Of a stretch of 13,535 nt of DNA, positions 7,011-13,535 are shown piece after piece. The stretch is from Pelagophyceae sp. CCMP2097 (lineage: Eukaryota > Sar > Pelagophyceae). The translations under genes and the position numbers were made by a program. Position 1 is the stretch's first letter. The number at the start of each line of letters is the position of its first letter. The stretch spans positions 66,252 to 79,786 of the forward strand of contig MU657343.1 in the NCBI GenBank assembly GCA_026770575.1, read 5' to 3'. A model generated the notes under the pieces. The model worked only from the letters and a program-made list of their open reading frames with translations. It ran no database searches and was not told the DNA's origin.

Positions 7011-7758
7011 CGGCTTTCAAATTTCGTTTTTTATCTAACAAATATACCATACACAATAGATGAGGTTAACATGCTGCTCACGAGCAAACGGTTGACATTA
7101 ATAGCAACCGTCGATAATATATTAACTTCTATTATCCAGGCAGGTAATCTCATCGAAGCAGTTTGTTATGGATTCGGACAAATAAAGATTAGTACGAAGG
7201 ATTTTTATAGTAAGAATGGAGTGAAGGCGTTGTTCTATCAACTCATTAAACCCGGGAAGGTCATCAATCTTCTGGTTGACAGGGGTGTGTCTTAATTACC
7301 CTCGATAATAGTGTGCCATTCATAGTTGCTACTGGAAGAGTCGATGGAAATACAGGTAATTAATCATCCTATGGGTGTTATACACAAAGAAAATGCGAAA
7401 GGAACATTCATCATTCGTTATTTCCCTTACAGGCGTCCAGATTTGCCTCATATAATAACTGCGACGGTTCATTCTGAACGCTTTACACAGGTTATTTATG
7501 TAGATGAAACTTCCGACTTGTGAGATAGTTTTAATCTGGGAAGCGGGGTGTTCGGGTTTTGTATACGTGTTAACAGGACAAATAAGAGTATGACTGACTC
7601 AAACATTTCCTTAACTGTTGTCGAAAAAATTAAAGAATAATTTTTATAATTATGTTCCCTTTTTCGAGGCAAACGGTATTATTGACCAACTTGGGGATTT
7701 TATTACAACAAGTGCGAATGATGTAAACAATAAATTCATTTTTTCAAAAGAAAACTGA
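7011..7758 (+). pseudogene. C-terminal module of the fibre locus
   Basis: It continues in frame from the second repeat array to a TAA at 7293-7295 (about 95 codons: NVMLL-type strand-rich sequence, ...KPGKVINLLVDRGVS). A second open piece at 7326-7523 (EIQVINHPMGVIHKENAKGT...FTQVIYVDETSDL) and a third from about 7528 to 7640 (SGVFGFCIRVNR...ISLTVVEKIKE) lie in changed frames. A last piece ends KFIFSKEN with TGA at 7756-7758. The content is unlike head copies A and B, so this is probably the terminal receptor-contacting domain; its fold is not recognised. Two or more breaks make it non-functional as it stands. Confidence 0.5.
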
Positions 7759-7798
7759 ATTTTAACATAAAGTTTAAATTATTCTGTGTCGGAATTGT

Positions 7799-7999
7799 TT
7801 AAATCGTCCACTTTAAGAATTTGGTTGATGAGTCTTCATGAATAGGGATGTTATCAAATTCGATACAACCAACCTCACAATGTGATATTCTTGTAAGCAG
7901 ACAAGTTTGAAGTGTGCGGAAATAAACGATACACAATATGCCCAAAACAGAAATGATCAAAAACGTGTTTTCGGTGGGGTTGTCAAATTTGGGAATCAT
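7799..7999 (-). CDS. Small single-pass membrane protein, 66 residues
   Basis: The frame is open from 8092, but the extra 31 residues are low-complexity AT-rich translation, so I choose the ATG at 7999-7997 (MIPKFDNP). About ten polar residues are followed by one hydrophobic span (FLIISVLGILCIVYF, residues about 13-27) and a polar C-terminal region with two cysteines and acidic residues. Small single-span proteins of this kind are frequent in PLVs and virophages, where some are virion membrane or entry-related components; no specific family is recognised. It is convergent with the fibre locus, 40 bases from its end, and intact as read. Confidence 0.5.
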   Translation of the reverse strand: MIPKFDNPTENTFLIISVLGILCIVYFRTLQTCLLTRISHCEVGCIEFDNIPIHEDSSTKFLKWTI

Positions 8000-8440
8000 T
8001 TTAAAAATGTAATATGAAATATGTACGAAGTTTTTTAAATGAACATGCGAGAAAGAAAGAAAAATTAAATATTTTTTTAAATAAAGGTTCATTCAAGATA
8101 CTGGACTCGTATCTCTCAAAGAGGCTGATATGAATAGATGGACAATATCGAATTATAAGAGGAATAAGCAAATGAACAAACCTATTTCATACTTCTTATA
8201 TTTCTGATAAACTTTTTAAATATATTATGTCAACAATTGTAAATATCATTTATAAAGCAAAGATTCTATACGAAATGTGACAGATAAAACTTTGTTTTTT
8301 AATTATCCGAGACTATTATAAACCTACATAACAAACGTGCTTTATAGAGGTTTCAGGTTTTCAGTTTATAAACCTGATAATAAATTTAACAAACAAAATA
8401 CGTTATAATAACCAAAAATAAGAATGGGGATGTGCGAAAT
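8000..8440. other. AT-rich spacer before the capsid genes
   Basis: No gene supported on either strand. The sequence is highly AT-rich with frequent stops. It lies between a minus-strand start (7999) and a plus-strand start (8441), so it must hold divergent promoter sequence if both genes were functional. The motif AAACCT occurs at 8182, 8321 and 8370. Confidence 0.35.
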
Positions 8441-9033
8441 ATGGAGGTAATTGACGGCTTTTATACATCAAGCGATATTTTGGAATGTTTAAAAAGTACT
8501 CTTAAAAAAACAAGACTTCGGTTAATCGTTCGAAACAAAAAAAATTTACTGTTGTATCTGAGAACGTTTTTCATTTATCCGAATCATTTATAGATTATAA
8601 AATTATGAAACAGATAGCTGAATTAATCGAATCATTAGTTTCGAAAAGTGTGGTTGATTTTTATAAATTTCAGTTAAATATACATGAAGTATGTGTTGAT
8701 ATGAAAAATAGTATTATTTCAACGAACAATGATACTTTATTCATGGGCTCAAAAATTTCAAAAATTTCAGTAAAATGCGTTCTTGGGTAGTTTATAATAA
8801 ACGGAAACGTTAGCAATTTTCACAAAAAATTATGCGATTGTATTCTTTACTCTTTTAAGATTCGCATATTAAACGACAACGATATAGATGTTTTTAATGA
8901 TGTGACTTGGATTATGACAGTTAAATTAATTATAAACTCAGATGAATCTGCACCATCAGATCTCGGCGTAGTATACAATAACAATACAGCAGGCAATCAA
9001 AACAACCCCATTGTCAATAACCAGGTTATTTAA
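8441..9033 (+). pseudogene. Probable minor capsid (penton) protein, frame-broken
   Basis: An ATG at 8441 opens with MEVIDGFYTSSDILECLKST. The G-[FY]-Y-x-S then helix pattern near the N-terminus is what I know from penton/minor capsid proteins of polinton-class viruses. After about 33 codons the coding frame shifts: a sequence with FTVVSENVFHLSESF begins near 8547 and stays open through 8787. There it meets a single in-frame TAG (8788-8790) inside a VLG-stop-FIINGN context, then continues in the same frame to TAA at 9031-9033. Total about 197 codons, short for the family. Its position immediately before the MCP candidate is the usual order in PLVs and virophages. One frameshift and one stop inactivate it. 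A different structural protein is the alternative. Confidence 0.5.
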
Positions 9034-9128
9034 TTGAAGACAGCACGCGATCTTTATGTAAATCTCTAAATTATATTCAAAAAGAAATTTAATATAATTA
9101 TAGTTTTACTGAAGGAGAATTGAAACGC

Positions 9129-9973
9129 ATGAAACAAGGTCATTCCAACTACTGGAAGTTCTTTCAAAGGAGGTGGAACTTGTCGAATCAAATTGCCATC
9201 AAATAAGATCGCCAGTTACGTAAATCTCGCATCCAGTTTCTTCTCAAGAGACGTAAAATCATCTGTCAAATAAGATCGCCAGTTACGTAAATCTCGCATC
9301 CAGTTTCTTCTCAAGAGACGTAAAATCATCTGCCGATGTTAAGATGTCAAGTCTTGGTTGTAGTTTTTTTTTCTGCCGTTGCCCTGCGCAATCAAGGTTC
9401 AAAATTGTCGCAAATCATGAACTATCCTGTTTATCGAAGTTTACATCATAAAAATGAACAGGTTTCGAAAGAATACATGAGTGGAGATGGGAACATTTGT
9501 CTCGGGATGAAAGATGCCGCTGATGGGCGGAGTCTTACCGGGGGAAAAACTATTCTTTCACCGAGCCACTTGCCAATTTGGTAAGTTCTTTATTCGCAAA
9601 CGGGACATATATACCCCTCTTTTTCTCAGATTCTTCGGGAATAGACCTCGTGTCTGGTGTAAACAGTTTCAGTTTTTCCTATATTAAGGCGGATACGGAA
9701 GCGGGGAAAAGTGCAGCCGCAACCATGCAATCGACTCAAGATGGTGATGATAATGGGTAAATATTTTCAAACAATTTCCTTTACCTCGCGATTGTCGAGT
9801 GTGCCCCCGAGGTTGATAGACAATTTATCTCCACTCATGACGGTATATTCAAATATCTGGCTGTAAACACAACATCATTCGTTAGCAAAATCCCAGCCGG
9901 TACACAGACGCATATATATAACCTTGGTGCGAGTAAGTCCTCAGTCAATTCAATTAATATAGTGTTAACTTAA
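9129..9973 (+). pseudogene. Probable double jelly-roll major capsid protein, disrupted
   Basis: Coding pieces follow each other in changing frames from about 9129 to TAA at 9971-9973 (about 280 codons; family members are usually 450-600, so parts are lost). The N-terminal piece (9139-9270) has GSSFKGGGTCRIKLP and a following SYVNLASSFF, matching the first-strand region of polinton/PLV capsid proteins. Next, 9336-9584 has ALRNQGSKLSQIMNY, comparable to the 'GS-x-LE-x-I-x-x-Y' element of that family. The last piece (9762-9970) reads FLYLAIVECAPEV...FKYLAVNTTSF...IPAGT and ends in a K-SSVNSINIVLT strand, like the C-terminal jelly roll with IPAG. A 67-bp tandem duplication (9199-9332) and a T8 run near 9362-9369 coincide with frame changes. 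Family assignment is by motif order and neighbours. Confidence 0.55.
9199..9332. repeat. Exact 67-bp tandem duplication inside the MCP candidate
   Basis: 9199-9265 and 9266-9332 are identical base for base. 67 is not a multiple of 3, so the duplication shifts the reading frame and creates a TAA in the first frame just after the junction. The lack of any difference implies a recent event or an assembly artefact. Confidence 0.95.
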
Positions 9974-10450
9974 CAATTCCCAAGATACGACCACCAGTTC
10001 CAAACCTTTATAAAAAAATAAACTTATAAAATGAACTGTATTTATTGAAGGAACACCGATAATGATAACGAATCGCCTCAAATCATCTAAGTAATTTAAG
10101 TATTTACAGTAGCGATACACTGAATGAGTATGAATCTCGTTCATTTTAATATCACTGGATATGGAATCAATGATAGGGAAGTGCGAGTCATTGCATTCGG
10201 GGATTGACATTTCATCATGAACCTCATCAATCGAACTCGAATTTTCAGACCCAACCACAGAAATTTTGACGATAACCTCGTTTGTAAATTTCGATGCATT
10301 AATCTCTTTGGACCTTACAACTACAAGAACCTTTGAACTTTCTGATAAGAAAATAAATAATATTTTATGTGTTAAATAAAAATTCTGTAAATCATTTTTA
10401 ATAATAGATCTCACAGTAAAATAATCGGATTTCAAATTTAAATAGTTTTA
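9965..10450 (-). pseudogene. Unassigned minus-strand ORF, about 156 codons, no ATG
   Basis: Open from just after a TAA near 10450 down to a stop at 9965, convergent with and overlapping the end of the MCP candidate by nine bases. No ATG opens it; the first start-like codon is TTG at 10435, and internal methionines lie far downstream. The product is rich in serine, isoleucine and acidic residues, with short hydrophobic patches (HKILFIFLS; VIIIGVPS) but no clear transmembrane or enzymatic motif. I do not recognise it. It may be a truncated viral gene, or chance open sequence opposite a degraded plus-strand region, though I see no good plus-strand candidate there. Confidence 0.35.
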
Positions 10451-10558
10451 AAGAGCAAATAAAACTCTCACAGGTGTTCTTCTGGTATAATAAAGGTTAT
10501 ACTCAGCCATTCAAAAAAAGAATACTCAAAATAATAATAATAAAATAAAGTTAACTTT

Positions 10559-10702
10559 ATGGAGACTAACGAGATAATAAATAATACGTTACAGTTGGAA
10601 GTTGTTAAGCAATGCGTAGATAATGAATTTAAATACTATGATAAAAAACGAACACCCACAAACACGCCGACTGGATTGATTAAAAAAGTTTTTTTAATAT
10701 AA
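10559..10702 (+). CDS. Small 47-residue ORF upstream of the ATPase
   Basis: ATG at 10559-10561, TAA at 10700-10702, five bases before the ATPase ATG. The product is hydrophilic (METNEIINNTLQLEVVKQCV start, a KYYDKKRTP segment, a short hydrophobic end) with no known motif. Very close spacing to the next start and an AT-rich leader with ATAATAATAATAAAATAAAG upstream suggest a small viral gene. A 5'-truncated remnant of a longer protein is the alternative. Confidence 0.4.
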   Translation: METNEIINNTLQLEVVKQCVDNEFKYYDKKRTPTNTPTGLIKKVFLI

Positions 10703-10707
10703 AAATA

Positions 10708-11273
10708 ATGTCTGCGTCTTCACCGGTTAATGTGGAAGCGGAAAGACAACCCTTGCACAAAGTATGGTATCGAGTATTAAGCATAGAGTGTACGCCGGAG
10801 TTTTCGACCATATTGAAGTGTGTTGTCCCCCAAGTACGTTGAGTTTATTGGGGTGAAAACAACCCCTTTAAAGAATAAGATCCTTCCCAAAAATAAGATA
10901 CTTTTGATGAATGGTTTTTGGATGAAGCTTATGAATTGCTATTAACAACAAGTCCTGAAAGAAAGGATATTTTAATCTTCAATGATGATGCCGGCAATAG
11001 TTTTAAAAAAAAGCTCTCGAATAAATTTAGCAATATTATCATGAAACACCGTCAGTTAAAAATTAGTATCTTGCTTTTGTGCCAAGATAAATTGCAGTTG
11101 CCTCTCCCAAGTAGAATAAATAAATTAAACGACCAGAAAGAACAGATTATAACGGAACATCAACTGATAATACGTTTTTACAAAATGAAGCATGGCTGGA
11201 AAGAAATCGGGAGCTGGCTGCTGAGAAGAAAGAAAAGAAAAATAATCATCATCAAGTCAATAATAAATATTAA
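10708..11273 (+). pseudogene. Genome-packaging ATPase (A32 / FtsK-HerA type), frame-broken
   Basis: P-loop ATPase that in this class of viruses pumps the genome into the capsid. The ATG at 10708 is in frame 1. The Walker A motif CGSGKTTLAQ (10731-10760) lies in frame 0, open 10731-10853. Frame 1 then resumes with FDEWFLDEAYELLL, Walker B ILIFNDDAG (10969-10995) and KHRQLKISILLLCQD...LP...RIN (11044-11121), which matches the A32-type H-R...IS...Q...P..R.N signature. The C-terminal coding sequence moves back to frame 0 (NEAWLERNRELAAEKK) and stops at 11271-11273. Two TAA codons (10870s and 10890s) also interrupt frame 1. About 188 codons in all, short for the family. The motif set makes this the firmest viral call in the window. 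Confidence 0.8.
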
Positions 11274-11285
11274 ATTAAATTTTAT

Positions 11286-11541
11286 TCAAACGAATTTAAA
11301 CAAAGTTTCTCTATCATCTAACTCCTCTTCTGACTCATCAGATGACTCTTTAATTTTCGAACTTTTCGAACTTTGGGGGCTGTTTGAGCTGTTTGGGCTT
11401 TTTGGGCTCTTTGGTTGTTTTGTGTTGTTGGCTCTTCTTCTTTCCTCGATTCAATCGCCATCTCAATGATTCGGTTAATCTCAGTGAGTTTTTCCTCATC
11501 TTTAATCGTTTAATTATTATCTTTTTTTCCTTATAACGCAT
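11286..11541 (-). pseudogene. Small basic protein with Ser-Pro linker and acidic tail, frame-broken
   Basis: ATG at 11541-11539, six bases downstream (in its own direction) of the stop of the next minus-strand gene, so the two were probably co-transcribed. The first codons are very basic (MRYKEKK). A second frame reads EEKLTEINRIIEMAIESRKE, a likely amphipathic helix. A third frame reads KSPKSPNSSNSPQSSKSSK, then SSDESEEELDD, and stops at 11286-11288. The same DNA read on the plus strand gives the Leu/Phe/Gly-rich tail of a long plus-strand frame, which I take as a shadow. Function unknown. Confidence 0.4.
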
Positions 11542-11546
11542 TTTAT

Positions 11547-11767
11547 TTAATTCTCCCAGTTTTTATCCGCCACAATCTGCTTTAAAGTTCTTTTTAATTT
11601 GGTTTTAATCAAATCCCCTTCTTCTATACATGGAGAATATGTTCCATACTTTATGTATTTCTTTTATTTTCTTCAACAAGTTCAACATTTTCTTCAAAAA
11701 AATCCACATTCTTTTTCGAAGGACGTCCACTTTTTGGTTTATTTACACAAAACGGTGCTTTCTCCAT
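11547..11767 (-). pseudogene. Small protein with AT-hook-like GRP motif, one frameshift
   Basis: Preferred ATG at 11767-11765 (MEKAPFCV); the longer upstream frame to 11866 is low-complexity. Residues 11-19 read KPKSGRPSK, the GRP core flanked by basic residues seen in AT-hooks. An acidic helix follows (VDFFEENVELVEEN). Around 11655-11665 the frame changes, and the continuation KYGTYSPCIEEGDLIKTKLK...QIVADKNWEN stops at 11547-11549. Without the single break it would be about 73 residues. A DNA-binding role is inferred from the GRP motif only. Confidence 0.45.
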
Positions 11768-12010
11768 ATAATATAATATATATTTAATATAAAAAAGGAA
11801 TTGTGGATGTTCGGAAAACCAAAGTAAGTCGAGATTCATCATCACCGCAGATGTATTTGATTTCAATTATAATAAAGGAAGGTTTCCTTTTTCGAAGACC
11901 ACATCATCGGACTTATTTCAAATAATGGCCGTGAAAAGGTTATAGGAAGTCCTTGCCCCTATTGGATTCGGGATTGTCGGAAGGTCCCCTATTGAATTCA
12001 CGAATTTTTC
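11768..12010. other. Right transition zone from AT-rich viral DNA to host DNA
   Basis: No gene is supported on the plus strand. On the minus strand a short stretch (about 12020-11920) reads EKFVNSIGDLPTIPNPIGAR, which may be a fragment of an unidentified gene. CCCCTATTGGATTC (11956-11969) and CCCCTATTGAATTC (11987-12000) form a short direct repeat 31 bp apart. TGAAAAGGTT (11931-11940) also occurs at the left margin (2476-2485), a possible but weak boundary signal. Confidence 0.35.
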
Positions 12011-12068
12011 GGGGGAAGCAATTAGAGCCCTCTCATTGGCCGGTTGCCAGCCAGGACTCAGCCGAACT

Positions 12069-12291
12069 GACGCGAGGCAAGCGGGGGCGCGGTGGGCGCA
12101 CGCATGCGCGTCGGCCCGGGGCCGCGGCGCGCGGAGGGGGGGCATCGCTCCGAGGTTGGCCGCCCCCGACAGCAGCGGAGACGCGAGGCAAGCAAGGGCG
12201 CGGTGGGGCCTCGCATCTGCGTCTGCCCGGGGCCGCGGAGCGGCGCTGAGGGAGGGGCATCGCTCCGTTGGCCGCCCTCGACAGTCGCGGA
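12069..12291. repeat. Imperfect 111-bp tandem duplication, GC-rich
   Basis: Units start at 12069 and 12180, both with GACGCGAGGCAAGC, followed by GGGCGCGGTGGG, CCCGGGGCCGCGG, GGGGCATCGCTCCG and TTGGCCGCCC in the same order and spacing. Divergence is modest, with small balanced indels. It lies just downstream (in gene direction) of the right host gene. Open frames on both strands here reflect GC content. Confidence 0.9.
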
Positions 12292-12352
12292 AAACGGCCC
12301 GCGCAGGATCTTGGGAGGAGCCAAGGTGAAGCACTTTAGTGTCGATTGTGCA

Positions 12353-13535
12353 TCAGTTAAGCGTGGTGTAGACGCCCCCGTCGTCGTCGCTCATGTCCTG
12401 CTCCCCCTCGCTCATCAGCTCGTCGTCGTCCTCCTGGGCGAGCACTGGAAGCATGGCCTTGTGCTGGGCCAGCAAGACGCCTTCGTTGAAAGCGCCGGCC
12501 GCCCAGGCGGCGATGCCGGTGGGCTTGGTGGTGTTGCTCCATGGCACCGGCACGGCCACGCCGCGCCACTCCAGCAGAGCCTTGACCTTCGGGAGGGTTA
12601 GGGCCGCGATGTCGTAGCCTTTCTCAATCAAGTCGCCGAGCGCGGCGCACAAGTCGATGGCCTTCTTGTCGCCGCGCGCGGTGGCCTTCTTGGCGCGCTT
12701 CGACGCCTTCTCTGCGAGCTCCGCGGCTTCGGCCTGCTCTTGTGCGTACAGCTCCGCCATGATCAGTGTCGCGTCTCCGCCGAGCGACGTGTTGGGGCAG
12801 CCGCGCTTCGCACGCTTACGTCTTCCCGCCGTAGAGGCGGCGCGCAGCTGCTGGCCGGACTCCTCCAGCGGCCGGCGAATGACTTCGAATACGACTTTGC
12901 GCACCACCAAGGCCCGCGACGCGGGGACGAGCGCGACCAAGTGATCGCCAATCTCGACGGTGCGCGGCGTGACGAGCGCGGCCCGGAGGACCTCGAGCTG
13001 CGCCTCCGAGATGTTCATCGAAGCCGCGAGCACTCGCTGCTCTCCGAGCACGCGAGCCTCGGCCTCGCGCCGGAGGTCGCTCTCCAGCGCCTCGCGGACT
13101 TGATTCTCGGCGCGTTTGTGGCAGCGGCGAGCCATCTTCGCCGAGTCGAGCGCCGCGTCGCGCAAGGCCTCGGCCGCCCCCTTGACGACGAAGCGCGTGC
13201 CGACGCCGGCGAGCACAGCCGCGAGCGGCAGCGCCGCGAGCTTGTACGCCGCGTCGTCGTAGAGGAGCGTGAACGTCTCCCCGCGTCGTACCATCGTCGC
13301 GCGCAAGGCGCCGGCGCGCTGGTCGGCGGCGGTGAGGTCCGTGCAGTCTCCGTCGGCCAGCGTCGGCGTGGCGTCGGTGACGTTGAACGAGGCCCCTGTC
13401 GGCGCCGACTCCAGTTTGCCGCGCGCCAGCGTGTCGAGCAGCCTCGCGGACTCCGAGTCGCCGGCGCCGCCTCGGCGCGTCGGCGGCGCGCACTTGAACG
13501 CGGCGGCCTCCTGCTCGTTGATTGAGCTCGGCTCC
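12353..13535 (-). CDS. Host protein of unknown function with possible SAP-like motif, 5' end beyond window
   Basis: A single uninterrupted frame runs from the right edge (13534) to TGA at 12355-12353, about 393 codons. The first in-frame ATG is at 13294-13292, but the frame stays open and protein-like to the window edge (EPSSINEQEAAAFKCAPP), so the true start lies outside. The middle is alanine-, arginine- and glutamate-rich and probably helical or coiled-coil (AENQVREALESDLRREAEAR). A basic cluster RRKRAKR could be a nuclear signal. Near the end, LTLPKVKALLEWRGV then KPTGIAAWAA resembles a SAP-type helix-turn-helix. The C-terminus is strongly acidic (EDDDELMSEGEQDMSDDD). A nuclear DNA-associated protein is a reasonable guess and no more. 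Clean frame and high GC mark it as host rather than viral. Confidence 0.65.
   Translation of the reverse strand, partial: EPSSINEQEAAAFKCAPPTRRGGAGDSESARLLDTLARGKLESAPTGASFNVTDATPTLADGDCTDLTAADQRAGALRATMVRRGETFTLLYDDAAYKLAALPLAAVLAGVGTRFVVKGAAEALRDAALDSAKMARRCHKRAENQVREALESDLRREAEARVLGEQRVLAASMNISEAQLEVLRAALVTPRTVEIGDHLVALVPASRALVVRKVVFEVIRRPLEESGQQLRAASTAGRRKRAKRGCPNTSLGGDATLIMAELYAQEQAEAAELAEKASKRAKKATARGDKKAIDLCAALGDLIEKGYDIAALTLPKVKALLEWRGVAVPVPWSNTTKPTGIAAWAAGAFNEGVLLAQHKAMLPVLAQEDDDELMSEGEQDMSDDDGGVYTTLN

Noticed and set aside
9965..10450. Similarity between the minus-strand ORF and the C-terminal part of the penton candidate
   Set aside because: A few shared residues (F-x-N/D, V-K, S-x-E) without consistent order; not convincing by eye.
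10870..10900. TAA codons in the ATPase as evidence for a reassigned stop codon
   Set aside because: The gene also needs frame changes, other genes show TAG and TGA breaks, and one TAA (5097) is a change from a serine codon in the paralogue; decay explains all of it.
11350..11469. Leu/Phe/Gly-rich C-terminal tail of the plus-strand frame after the ATPase
   Set aside because: The ATPase C-terminus continues in another frame and stops at 11273; this tail is antisense to the Ser-Pro linker of a minus-strand gene.
2476..11940. TGAAAAGGTT at both margins as a target-site duplication or terminal repeat
   Set aside because: Only ten bases, AT-rich, and at the left it belongs to the inverted repeat arm; insufficient to define element ends.
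12740..13525. Long plus-strand ORF opposite the right host gene
   Set aside because: Arg/Ala-rich shadow in GC-rich DNA; the minus-strand frame is longer, open to the edge and has better-balanced composition.

Overview
The window looks like nuclear DNA of a GC-rich protist or alga that carries a decayed, AT-rich endogenous virus. The two edges (about 1-660 and 12350-13535) are GC-rich with long open reading frames. They read like host genes: alanine- and arginine-rich proteins, one with a signal-peptide-like N-terminus and a candidate short intron. About 2490-11900 is strikingly AT-rich, with asparagine-, isoleucine- and lysine-rich reading frames typical of large or mid-size eukaryotic DNA viruses. 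The host species cannot be named from this sequence.

Layout. 1-658: 5' part of a secreted, cysteine-rich host protein on the minus strand. 659-2400: host intergenic DNA with degenerate GC-rich repeats. 2400-3480: transition zone with a perfect 20-bp inverted repeat, an unknown 104-codon ORF, a strong hairpin, a TCTG microsatellite and a tRNA-like segment with an A-rich tail (probably a SINE-like insertion). 3498-11767: the viral block. 11770-12350: right boundary, including a 111-bp tandem duplication. 12353-13535: 3' part of a host gene on the minus strand.

The viral block holds, in order: a small ORF divergent from a possible GIY-YIG-like protein; a long modular attachment-fibre locus (collagen-like stalk, 23-residue Y-x-A-G repeats, two diverged copies of a head module, a C-terminal module); a single-pass membrane protein; a candidate minor capsid (penton) protein; a candidate double jelly-roll major capsid protein (MCP); an unassigned minus-strand ORF; a 47-codon ORF; an A32/FtsK-HerA-type packaging ATPase with Walker A, Walker B and the conserved downstream motif; and two small minus-strand genes. 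This morphogenesis set (penton + MCP + packaging ATPase + fibre) is what polinton-like viruses (PLVs), virophages and related polinton-class elements encode. No DNA polymerase, helicase-primase, integrase or maturation protease is visible, so the copy is either partial or belongs to a minimal lineage.

Every recognisable viral gene is broken by frameshifts, in-frame stops or a 67-bp tandem duplication, so the element is presumably an inactive fossil unless the breaks are assembly errors. The best-preserved frames are the GIY-YIG-like ORF and the small membrane protein.
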